A DNA stretch of 25,101 nucleotides, taken from positions 1-25,101 of the IMG/VR virus record IMGVR_UViG_3300018412_000044. One strand, 5' to 3'. Source of the DNA: a virus. Made by a program: the position numbers and the translations under genes. Position 1 is the first letter of the stretch, and every line of letters starts with the position of its first letter. The notes beneath the pieces are model-generated. The model was not told where the DNA came from. It did not search any database and worked only from the letters and a program-made list of their open reading frames with translations. Below are positions 14,865 to 22,455 of the stretch, one piece after another.

Positions 14865-16395
14865 TTTCACCATTGCCCGTCTGAACTTGATTGAAATGGG
14901 GACGTATGACGAGATGTACCTGCGTCCCTACCAGACGATGACCACGCCGGAGAACATGGCGCTGCTCAGCGAATCCACCAAGGGCGGGGCGCGTATCAAC
15001 ACCGCCTCGGTGGCTGACTCGGCATGGAGTATCCTGGCCCCTTCGGCGGTGGCGGCCTATGAGGCGCCCATCGCCAATGGCTGGCGCACCTGCCGGTTTG
15101 CCTTCATGCTCGAGGTCATCCATCCCACCGTGATGGGGGGCGCACGTCACCAGTACCTGACCGGGTATACCGATCACAGTGACGTGAGCCACATGCACAC
15201 GCTCGACCCGCGCATGCGGCTGCACTTCAACAACGTCATCGACACGATGGAGGTGCAGGAGCTGGTCAACGGCGTGCTGATGACCCGGCAGAAAATCACC
15301 AATGGCAGTCAGCTGTTGGCTGGCAGCTATACGCCCACGTTGTATTCGGTGGCCCAGAGCCCGCAGACCATGCGTCCCCAGGACATCCTGGACAGCATTG
15401 CCCTCTCGCGTACGCTGGGCGATCATGGGACGATCTACATGACCCATGGGACCTTCGCCACCGAACACGTCAAGCTCTCCAACCGGGCCAATGCCAATCC
15501 GGCCCAGTACCTGAGCAAGACGCTGGGGGCGTATCGTCAGGCCATGAACGATCCGTCTTCGGACACCGACCAGCAGGAAGCCATCTACGGCCGGGCCGCT
15601 GATGCGGTGAAAGACCCGATGATGGGCTCCAATGCCTTCCTGACCTTCCTGAATGCCAACACCTCGTTCTCCGAAGGTGGCTCGATCACCTACGGCGAGC
15701 TGTGCCAGAACGATCCCACGCTGGATGGTCGGGTGCAGGTCATCGCCAGGCGTGGGACGATGTATCAGAACCAGCTGAACTTTGCAGGTTCGGGGGACAG
15801 TGAGCACTGGCGGGGCTCTAACCATGAAACCCTCACGGCCAACACCCTGGCTCAGATGGTCCCCACGCTGATGATGGACCTGATGCTCACCGGCGTGCGG
15901 TTCATGGCCACCAACCAGACCCACAACAACGAGTGGATGGTCCAGATCCTGGGCATGGAGTCATTCCTGTCGGGCGTGGATCTGACCCAGTTCGGTGAGA
16001 GCTTCAAGTTCCGGTTGGTGAATGAAGTTCTGCGCTACTCCACCCAGGGCGGTATGGTGGACATGCGTCTGGACGGCTCGTTCGACATGATCCGAGACTC
16101 GCACCTGCAGCTGTCCATGGGCGGGGGCGTGCCCACGAGCTTCACGATCCCTTCCTTCGCCGATGCGATCTACTCACCCCTGCTGACCAACACGCAGGAT
16201 CACTTGAACGCGATGGCCCACGACATCGGGGAAATGGGCGACATGCTCTCGGGGCGTTCGGGACTGCTGGCCTTGAGTCCGTACGCCACCTACAACCAGA
16301 CCCCCATGGTCTCCCAGCCTCCGGCAGCGCCGTCGGTGGCCCAACCGGCCTCGTCCGGGGAGATTATCCTGCCCCAGCCTTCCACCTATCTCTGA
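14857..16395 (+). CDS. Protein in the phiKZ gp69 position (possible nuclear import factor PicA/Imp1)
   Basis: This encodes 512 aa. ATG 14857 overlaps the previous stop by 8 nt and has AGAGGAG upstream. The product begins MLNFTIARLNLIEMGTYDEM and ends in a Pro/Ala/Ser-rich tail (about 485-512, VSQPPAAPSVAQPASSGEII). No enzyme motif, signal or membrane segment is seen. In phiKZ, gp69 (Imp1; PicA in PhiPA3) is a factor of the phage nucleus needed for selective protein import, encoded between gp68 and gp70. The same relative position here suggests the same role. This is synteny-based, recalled rather than computed, and a different structural or RNA polymerase-linked function remains possible. Confidence 0.5.
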   Translation: MLNFTIARLNLIEMGTYDEMYLRPYQTMTTPENMALLSESTKGGARINTASVADSAWSILAPSAVAAYEAPIANGWRTCRFAFMLEVIHPTVMGGARHQYLTGYTDHSDVSHMHTLDPRMRLHFNNVIDTMEVQELVNGVLMTRQKITNGSQLLAGSYTPTLYSVAQSPQTMRPQDILDSIALSRTLGDHGTIYMTHGTFATEHVKLSNRANANPAQYLSKTLGAYRQAMNDPSSDTDQQEAIYGRAADAVKDPMMGSNAFLTFLNANTSFSEGGSITYGELCQNDPTLDGRVQVIARRGTMYQNQLNFAGSGDSEHWRGSNHETLTANTLAQMVPTLMMDLMLTGVRFMATNQTHNNEWMVQILGMESFLSGVDLTQFGESFKFRLVNEVLRYSTQGGMVDMRLDGSFDMIRDSHLQLSMGGGVPTSFTIPSFADAIYSPLLTNTQDHLNAMAHDIGEMGDMLSGRSGLLALSPYATYNQTPMVSQPPAAPSVAQPASSGEIILPQPSTYL

Positions 16396-16408
16396 GGAGA
16401 ACCTCCCC

Positions 16409-17779
16409 ATGCAACTCCAAGACTTCTACCGTCAGGTACTGAACGCCGTCAATGTCGAAGTCGGTGCTGACGGTCGGCTGTATACCGACTACGGTGAACG
16501 CAAGCCGTTGTTGATCGACGGCGAGTCGGTGTTTTTCCCCAGCCCGGAGCTGCTCCGGGCGGGCGTCCAGCCTGGCATGATGGTGTTCCATCCGCTCAGC
16601 GAGTCGCTGGTGCGCGCGGCGGAGTCGCCGGTGTTCGCCAAGCTGCGCAGTTTGGTCACGTATCGCCTGACGGTGAGCGTGAGCTTGCTGGTGGCTGGGT
16701 ATTTGGACCTGGGCGGAGCTACCCACCGCCATCGCAGTTTGCCGATGAACGCCCATGGCGTGCTCTCGGCGGTGGCCGATGTGGACCCGAAGGTGGCCGA
16801 AGCCTTCGCCGAGATCCTCTCGCGTACCAACATCGACTCCTCCGAGCGGCTGCTGGGCCTGTACGCCAAGCGCGGTGGTACCTACCGGGGTGAGAAATAC
16901 CCGCAGGTGATGGTGGCGACCTTCCCGCTGTACGAGGCACTGGAGGAGACCGACAACAACACGGTCTTCGGTGTGAGCCTGCGCAAGAAAGACATTCGTG
17001 TCCTGACCGACGTGCTGCGCTACGTGCTGCCGGGACTGGAGGATCGGGAAACCTACTCGGCTCCCAGCAGCAACCGTACGGCGCCGATGTTCCATGCGCT
17101 GCTGAGCTCGTTTGCCAAGATCGCCAAGCAGATCAACAAGCTGGTGCATCTGCATCGGGAGTTCCTGGAAGACCCCAGCGCCATCGAGATCCCGACCGAG
17201 TGGGTGAGCGAGCTCGATGACATCAGCCAGTGGGCCGGACAGATCCCCAGCCTGCCGGGTAACGAGGGTCAGTCGCCGGTGACGCCGCAGCAGGAGACGG
17301 CTCCGGGTCAGGCGTATCCGCAGGTCAACGCTCCGATCCAGCCCACGGTGGCTGCTCCGAGCCATACGGCCAACAAGGAAGACTCGCTGGAAGACTTCCT
17401 GCGCAAGACCCGTCCGCAGCCGGCGGGGTATCCGCCCCAGCCGATGGGCGCGGTACCGGTGCCCTATGGGTACCCCCCGCAGCCCCAGGCAGGCTACGGC
17501 CAGCCGGTGTACATGACCCGTGGTGGCTATGCGGTCCAGCCGCAGATGGTCCCGCAGACACAGTACCCGGCCTACGGCTATGGCACCTACACCCAGGCCC
17601 AGCAACCGGTGGCACCGGCGGCCAATGTCCCGTGGGCTAATGCCCAGAACGGTCAGGTCGTAGCAACCCAGACCAACCCGCCGATGATGACCACCCCGGG
17701 CATGACACGCGGAGGCTACATGGTGCAAAACACCCAGCCTGCGATGGGGCAGCCCATGGGGGCGTATCGCACGCTCTAA
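16409..17779 (+). CDS. Unknown protein with a long Pro/Gln/Tyr/Gly-rich disordered tail (phiKZ gp70 position)
   Basis: This encodes 456 aa, 13 nt after the previous gene, with TGAGGAG upstream. Residues 1 to about 280 look folded and helical. From about 281 to the end the sequence is low-complexity, rich in Pro, Gln, Tyr, Gly and Met, with repeated short units such as YPPQP and two related blocks, MTRGGYAVQPQM and MTRGGYMVQNTQ. Such prion-like tails often drive weak multivalent binding or condensate formation in other systems. No catalytic motif was recognised. A bidirectional terminator follows its stop. Its function is unknown; the position between the gp69-like and beta C-terminal genes suggests a link to transcription or the phage nucleus. 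Confidence 0.65.
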   Translation: MQLQDFYRQVLNAVNVEVGADGRLYTDYGERKPLLIDGESVFFPSPELLRAGVQPGMMVFHPLSESLVRAAESPVFAKLRSLVTYRLTVSVSLLVAGYLDLGGATHRHRSLPMNAHGVLSAVADVDPKVAEAFAEILSRTNIDSSERLLGLYAKRGGTYRGEKYPQVMVATFPLYEALEETDNNTVFGVSLRKKDIRVLTDVLRYVLPGLEDRETYSAPSSNRTAPMFHALLSSFAKIAKQINKLVHLHREFLEDPSAIEIPTEWVSELDDISQWAGQIPSLPGNEGQSPVTPQQETAPGQAYPQVNAPIQPTVAAPSHTANKEDSLEDFLRKTRPQPAGYPPQPMGAVPVPYGYPPQPQAGYGQPVYMTRGGYAVQPQMVPQTQYPAYGYGTYTQAQQPVAPAANVPWANAQNGQVVATQTNPPMMTTPGMTRGGYMVQNTQPAMGQPMGAYRTL

Positions 17780-17794
17780 AGTCTGACGGCATAA

Positions 17795-17828
17795 CGCCCC
17801 TCTCTTGCTCCACGGCAAGAGAGGGGCG
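17795..17828 (+). terminator. Bidirectional terminator between convergent genes
   Basis: A perfect 14-bp stem pairs CGCCCCTCTCTTGC (17795-17808) with GCAAGAGAGGGGCG (17815-17828) around tccacg. It separates the plus-strand unit ending at 17779 from the minus-strand gene whose stop is at 17832. Confidence 0.85.
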
Positions 17829-17831
17829 GCT

Positions 17832-18179
17832 TTAGAGGATCTTGTTTGTTTGGGCTTTATAGGACGCCACCAGCGAGTCGATCCGCCCCGGTGCCGGGAT
17901 CATGATCTCAGACAACTGCGAGGTGTTCTCTGTGGGCGCCAGCAGTCCGTTCATGCGCATGACGATGAAGTGCAGGTACATCGGGATCTGCATGGACAGC
18001 AACAGGCCGTGCCAGTCCGATTCGTACTTGACCGCGCTATGCGGCTCCACCGGCAGGGTCATGTTGTCCGGTGCCATCAGCAGGTAAGGCAGGTGGCTCT
18101 CCACCATGCGACGAAACGCCGGCAGGTAGAACACATCATCGCCGTAGTCTACGGCCAGGGCATTGATCGAACAGCTCAT
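17832..18179 (-). CDS. Small minus-strand protein of unknown function
   Basis: This encodes 115 aa (MSCSINALAVDYGDDVFYLP...QTNKIL). On the minus strand, GAAGGA lies about 6 nt upstream of the ATG, a fair ribosome site. It contains a hydrophobic middle (GLLLSMQIPMYLHFIVMRMNG) that could be a buried core or a single membrane segment. It is a lone reversed gene between two plus-strand units and diverges from the beta C-terminal gene with a 71-nt shared control region. It may be an early regulator or an inserted gene. No family was recognised. Confidence 0.65.
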   Translation of the reverse strand: MSCSINALAVDYGDDVFYLPAFRRMVESHLPYLLMAPDNMTLPVEPHSAVKYESDWHGLLLSMQIPMYLHFIVMRMNGLLAPTENTSQLSEIMIPAPGRIDSLVASYKAQTNKIL

Positions 18180-18206
18180 TGGGCTTCCTTCAGGGCACTA
18201 TAGACG

Positions 18207-18224
18207 CTCAGACCTATAACATCC
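18207..18224 (+). promoter_or_regulatory. Candidate phage promoter motif, copy 4 (beta/beta' operon)
   Basis: CTCAGACCTATAACATCC fits the 18-nt motif and lies in the short divergent gap, ending 26 nt before the beta C-terminal start. It is the only obvious promoter candidate for the 18251-22383 operon. Confidence 0.45.
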
Positions 18225-18250
18225 CTCTGCTACCACAGTTAGGAGCCACC

Positions 18251-20470
18251 ATGGAACCCATCAACGAACTACGGCCGGAGATCATCTCCAAGGCCGCGCT
18301 GTCGCCGTACCACTTCTGCACCTCGCCTTCGCGTATGCAGATGTACGGTGGCAGTCATTTGTCCCAATCTCTGGTAGTGGAAGGCAGTGAACCGCCTTTG
18401 CTCACCACGGGCATGGACATGGAATTTGGACGCTTTACCTTCAACATCAAGGCTCCGTGTAACCTCACGGTGATCCGGGTGATCCAGAAGTACCCACCCA
18501 CCTACGACAGCAGCCGCATCGAGCAGAACCCGATGACGCTGCTGATCTACGAGAATGCCGAGAACGGGGAGATTGGCTGCATCAGCGTCCCCAGTCACCA
18601 CTGTCTGCACCAGCACTTTGGCTTTGCCTACAACTTCAAGCCGGAGATGGCAGGTATCACCCAGGGCGTGGAGCTCGAGCAGGGTACGGTGCTGGCCGAT
18701 AGCCCCTCGGTCAAGCCGTCTGGGGAATACGGCATGGGCTTGAATGCCAACGTGGTGTTCATGTCTGACCCCAGCGTCATTGAAGACGGTGTGGTGATCA
18801 GTGAGTCCTTCGCCAAGCGCATGACCACGCTGGGTGTGGAGAAACGCTCGGCCACGTGGGGGTCCAAGCGCTTTCCCATCAACCTGTACGGCACCAAGGA
18901 CGTCTACAAGCCCTTCCCGGACATCGGCGATCCCATTCGGGCTGACGGGTTGGTGTTTGCCCTGCGCGAGTACGATGACCTGATGGCGCCGGTGGAGATG
19001 ACGCCTGAAGCACTGATGCGGGTGGACTACGAGTTCGACAAGCTCTACTACGCCCCGCACGGAGCCAAGCGGGCTCGGGTGATCGACGTGGACGTGTTCC
19101 GGGGTAATAACCGGAATCCACCGCTGACGCCTTTCGGCATGGAAGACCAATGCGTCAAGTACTACGAAGCCAAGCGTCGGTACTGTGAAGCCGTGGTAGC
19201 CACGTATGCCGAGCTGCGTAGCCGTAGGCGTGATCTGCTGCGCGTGACGCCAGAGTTCCAGCGCATCTACAAGGAAGCCCGCATTTTCCTCGACGGCCAT
19301 CGCCATCGGGTGGTGCTGATCCACCAGCGCGTGCCACTGGATGAGTGGCGGGTGGAGCTGACGGTGGAGTACACCCTGATCCCGACGCTGGCCTTCAAGC
19401 AGACCGGTCGATACGGCAACAAAGGGGTTGTGGTTGATGTGCGACCTGATGCAGATATGCCTCGGGATGCCTTCGGCAACGTCGCTGAGATCATTACCGA
19501 CGGCAAAGCCATCGTCAAGCGCATGAACCCGGGGGTGATCTACGAGCAGTACGCCACGGCTGCTGACCGTGATATGCGCAAGCGGGTATTGGAGATGATC
19601 CAGCAGCCCACCGCCGCCAACGTCAAAAAGGCGTGGGAGTACCTGCTGGGCTTCATCCGTATCGTCAGCCCGCGCATGTACCAGATGCTCAGCTCTGCAG
19701 ACTACCGCGGTACGCCGCTGAGCTTCATGCGTGGGGGGTCTGAGCGTGGCTATGACATCTACAGCCCAGCCGATAACCCCATCGACGTGGTGCAGATGCT
19801 CACCCAGCTGCGCGAGCACTACCGGCCGAACTTCTCGCCGGTGACCTACCGCGCGCCCAGTGGGGAGATGGTGACGACCGTGGAGGACGTGCTCATCGGC
19901 ACGGTGTACATCTTGCTGCTGGAGAAAACCGGTGGCGATTACTCCTCGGTAGACTCGGCCAAGCTTCAGCACTTTGGTATCCCCTCCAAGGTGAGCAAGT
20001 CGGACAAATACTCCTCGCCAGGCCGTAAGACGCCTACCCGTACGCTGGGTGAGGCCGAAGTACGGTCCGTGTCGGCGTTCGTGGGCGGGGATATCGTGCG
20101 GGAGAAACTGGAGATGTCCAACAGCCCGCGCACCCATCGGCACGTGATCCACAACCTGATGGATTCGCCCACGCCCTCCAACGTGGCCAGGATCATCGAC
20201 CGGACGGTCATCCCGGAAGGCGGTGGTCGTTCACTGGACCTGGGACGGCATCAGCTGTTCACCAGTGGCGTACGGCTGACCTACGAGCCGTGCGTGGAGG
20301 ATGGGAAGATCTACCACGACACCGACTCAGCCCATGCCCTGTTCGGCGATGTGGACGAGTCCGGCGCGGATGCGGAGGGTGAGCGGGACGAGCTGGAGGA
20401 AGAGGAGGATAGCAAGCCGGGGAAGGAAGCCCCCAGTGACGATGATGATTCCGAGGAGGATGACGAATGA
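18251..20470 (+). CDS. Non-virion RNA polymerase beta subunit, C-terminal part
   Basis: This encodes 739 aa. ATG 18251 follows TTAGGAG; the longer frame to 18179 overlaps the divergent gene and is rejected. Hallmarks of the catalytic half of bacterial beta are present: ADSPSVKPSGEYGMGLNANVVF (about 149-170) and EDGVVISESF (178-187), matching the conserved FEDAILISE region. GRYGNKGVVVDV (386-397) matches GRHGNKGVIS, whose lysine contacts the active site, and is followed by a DMP segment. The last 40 or so residues are strongly acidic. It corresponds to phiKZ gp71-73, which is intron-split there but continuous here. The beta N-terminal part is not in this window. The stop overlaps the next start (ATGA), so the two large subunits are probably made in equal amounts. 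Confidence 0.88.
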   Translation: MEPINELRPEIISKAALSPYHFCTSPSRMQMYGGSHLSQSLVVEGSEPPLLTTGMDMEFGRFTFNIKAPCNLTVIRVIQKYPPTYDSSRIEQNPMTLLIYENAENGEIGCISVPSHHCLHQHFGFAYNFKPEMAGITQGVELEQGTVLADSPSVKPSGEYGMGLNANVVFMSDPSVIEDGVVISESFAKRMTTLGVEKRSATWGSKRFPINLYGTKDVYKPFPDIGDPIRADGLVFALREYDDLMAPVEMTPEALMRVDYEFDKLYYAPHGAKRARVIDVDVFRGNNRNPPLTPFGMEDQCVKYYEAKRRYCEAVVATYAELRSRRRDLLRVTPEFQRIYKEARIFLDGHRHRVVLIHQRVPLDEWRVELTVEYTLIPTLAFKQTGRYGNKGVVVDVRPDADMPRDAFGNVAEIITDGKAIVKRMNPGVIYEQYATAADRDMRKRVLEMIQQPTAANVKKAWEYLLGFIRIVSPRMYQMLSSADYRGTPLSFMRGGSERGYDIYSPADNPIDVVQMLTQLREHYRPNFSPVTYRAPSGEMVTTVEDVLIGTVYILLLEKTGGDYSSVDSAKLQHFGIPSKVSKSDKYSSPGRKTPTRTLGEAEVRSVSAFVGGDIVREKLEMSNSPRTHRHVIHNLMDSPTPSNVARIIDRTVIPEGGGRSLDLGRHQLFTSGVRLTYEPCVEDGKIYHDTDSAHALFGDVDESGADAEGERDELEEEEDSKPGKEAPSDDDDSEEDDE

Positions 20471-22383
20471 CCTACACCGCACGACAACTGGCAACCTGGG
20501 ATACCCAGGCGCTGCTGGCATTGCCCGAACAAGTGTTCGAGGTGAAATTCGATGACGGCATTGCCCAGATCCAGCGTCGGGAGCTGATCTACGGGGCGAT
20601 TTGCTGGCGGATGTACAATGTCCTGCCTCCGTGCCCCACCAGCATCCGGCATTCGGTCAATGGCCGGGAGATCTCCACAATGCTCCATGCCACGATCATG
20701 GGTGAGATCCTCTGGGATGCCGTGGACCACAACCCCACGGTGGAAGTCGACTGGGATCGGGCAACCCGGGAGCTGTATGCCAGCACCAATGAGATCTACA
20801 ACGCTCTGATCCAGGAAGCGGCTGCGCATGTGGAGACCATCAACGCTGAGCACTTCATCGACATCATGCTCGAGCCGAGTATCGCCAAAGCCCGAGCGGA
20901 GGTCAAACCCACCACGCTGAGCATCGACACGCTTTATGCGACCGTCCAGTCCACGATGCGTGAATCGCCTGCGCTGCGTAACAACCCGGTGGTGCGTTCG
21001 GTAATGACGGGGATGCTGGACTCCTCGCAGGTGGCTCAGTGCGTGGGTGCCCGTGGGTTCATGACCGATATCGATGGGCACATCTTCCGGGACCCGGTGA
21101 TCTCCTCCTACGCCGGCGGGGTCATGACAGCACTGCAGTCGCTGATTGACTCCCGTTCAGCTTCGGTGGCGGCACTGACCAACGGTACGCCGCTGCGCAA
21201 GACCGAGACGTTCAACCGGCGTATCCAGCTGCTGGCCGGTGTGATGGGGACTTTCTCCATGCACGACTGCCGCAGCCCCCACCATCTGAAGTGGATGGTG
21301 GGTTCGGGGGATCTGAAACATCTGAACGGCATGTACTACCAGAACGAGCAGGGCGGGTACTCGCGCGTCACGCTCAAGTCCGCCGAGCTGGTGGGTAAGA
21401 CCATCAACGTGCGCACCGTGCTCACGTGCATGTCGCCCGACCCCACCCGGCCGTGTGAGATGTGCTTTGGTGAGCTGGCCAGTTCCATCCCCAAGGGCAC
21501 CAGCGTGGGCCATGCATCCTCAGTGGCTCTGTGTATGCCCGCCACCCAGGGAGCGTTGTCCACCAAGCACTTGATCCGCTCCGCGCATGCCTCTACGATT
21601 CAGTTCTCTGAGGAGGAGCTGCGCTACGTGCGTCACAGCACGGATGGGATGTCTGTGCTGCTTAATCCTCGCCTGAAAGGGAAGAAACTGTGGCTGGAGA
21701 TAGCAGCCTCGGAGGCGCAGAACATCGGTAACGTCAAGTACGTCAGCGGTGTGCGTGAGTTGCGGCTGGAGTCTACCTCCCAGATCACCACCATCGGTCT
21801 GACGAGCATCGATGCCTCCGGGATGGAGTCTCGGGTGGATATCCTGGTCACCGACACCACGGCTCGGGCTTCGATTTCCTATGAAATGCTTGAGCACATC
21901 CAACGGGCTGGCTTTACCGTCAGCCCGCGTGGGAACTTCCAGATCCCGCTGGATGACTGGGACTACAATGCCCCGGTCTTGGTGTTGCCGGCTAAGCACA
22001 TCTCCATGGTCGAGCAGATGCTTACGATCGTGGGATTCTTTGGCTCTACCCGCAAAGCCGGCAAGAAAGTCCTGGCCGATTCCAAGTCACCGGAAGAAGC
22101 CCTGCGGGCCCTGCATGCGGTCGTCAATGCAAGGTTGTCGGTGAATCTGGCATACCTGGCACTGCTGATCAAGTGCTGTATGGCGCGTAACCCCGCCGAT
22201 GGGGATTACCGTATCCCCCACTATGGCAATGCGGTGCACTTCATCACGATGGACACTGCCATCTACCGCCGATCCATGGCGGCCATGATGGCCTACCAGC
22301 GTCACAGCTACCAGCTCAAAGATCCGGTGCAGTTCTTGCTGCGTAACCGGCCGGACCATCTGCTGGACCCCATCTTGATGTAA
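20467..22383 (+). CDS. Non-virion RNA polymerase beta' subunit, C-terminal part
   Basis: This encodes 638 aa, starting in an ATGA overlap with the beta gene. Residues about 189-260 (QVAQCVGARGFMTDIDGHIF...LTNGTPLRKTETFNRRIQLL) match the beta' bridge helix/trigger loop region, where bacteria have GARK...T..SGYLTRR. Four cysteines, C268, C321, C330 and C333, reproduce the second zinc site. SVALCMPATQGALSTKHLIR (about 352-371) matches the AAQSIGEPGTQLTMRTFH segment. It completes the active centre with the spliced beta' N-terminal protein (6485-8651). Its likely equivalent is phiKZ gp74. A terminator follows the stop. The bacterial GEPGTQ core is changed to MPATQG, as expected for a very divergent enzyme. 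Confidence 0.88.
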   Translation: MTYTARQLATWDTQALLALPEQVFEVKFDDGIAQIQRRELIYGAICWRMYNVLPPCPTSIRHSVNGREISTMLHATIMGEILWDAVDHNPTVEVDWDRATRELYASTNEIYNALIQEAAAHVETINAEHFIDIMLEPSIAKARAEVKPTTLSIDTLYATVQSTMRESPALRNNPVVRSVMTGMLDSSQVAQCVGARGFMTDIDGHIFRDPVISSYAGGVMTALQSLIDSRSASVAALTNGTPLRKTETFNRRIQLLAGVMGTFSMHDCRSPHHLKWMVGSGDLKHLNGMYYQNEQGGYSRVTLKSAELVGKTINVRTVLTCMSPDPTRPCEMCFGELASSIPKGTSVGHASSVALCMPATQGALSTKHLIRSAHASTIQFSEEELRYVRHSTDGMSVLLNPRLKGKKLWLEIAASEAQNIGNVKYVSGVRELRLESTSQITTIGLTSIDASGMESRVDILVTDTTARASISYEMLEHIQRAGFTVSPRGNFQIPLDDWDYNAPVLVLPAKHISMVEQMLTIVGFFGSTRKAGKKVLADSKSPEEALRALHAVVNARLSVNLAYLALLIKCCMARNPADGDYRIPHYGNAVHFITMDTAIYRRSMAAMMAYQRHSYQLKDPVQFLLRNRPDHLLDPILM

Positions 22384-22392
22384 GTCCAACAC

Positions 22393-22419
22393 CCTCCCCT
22401 GCCTTACCGGCAGGGGAGG
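22393..22419 (+). terminator. Terminator after the beta/beta' operon
   Basis: An 11-bp stem pairs CCTCCCCTGCC (22393-22403) with GGCAGGGGAGG (22409-22419) around ttacc, followed after a few bases by cttttctctc. Confidence 0.8.
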
Positions 22420-22455
22420 CGTGGCATCTTTTCTCTCATCCATCAGGAACCCCGT

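Noticed and set aside
14677-17818. Long minus-strand frames of 415 aa (14677-15924) and 484 aa (16364-17818)
   Set aside because: Both lie opposite well-supported plus-strand genes with ribosome sites and short gaps. Their composition is that of shadow frames.
18269-20152. 627-aa open frame on the minus strand opposite the beta subunit
   Set aside because: It is antisense to a gene with clear RNA polymerase motifs. The His/Val/Gly/Arg-rich translation is typical of a shadow frame in GC-rich DNA.
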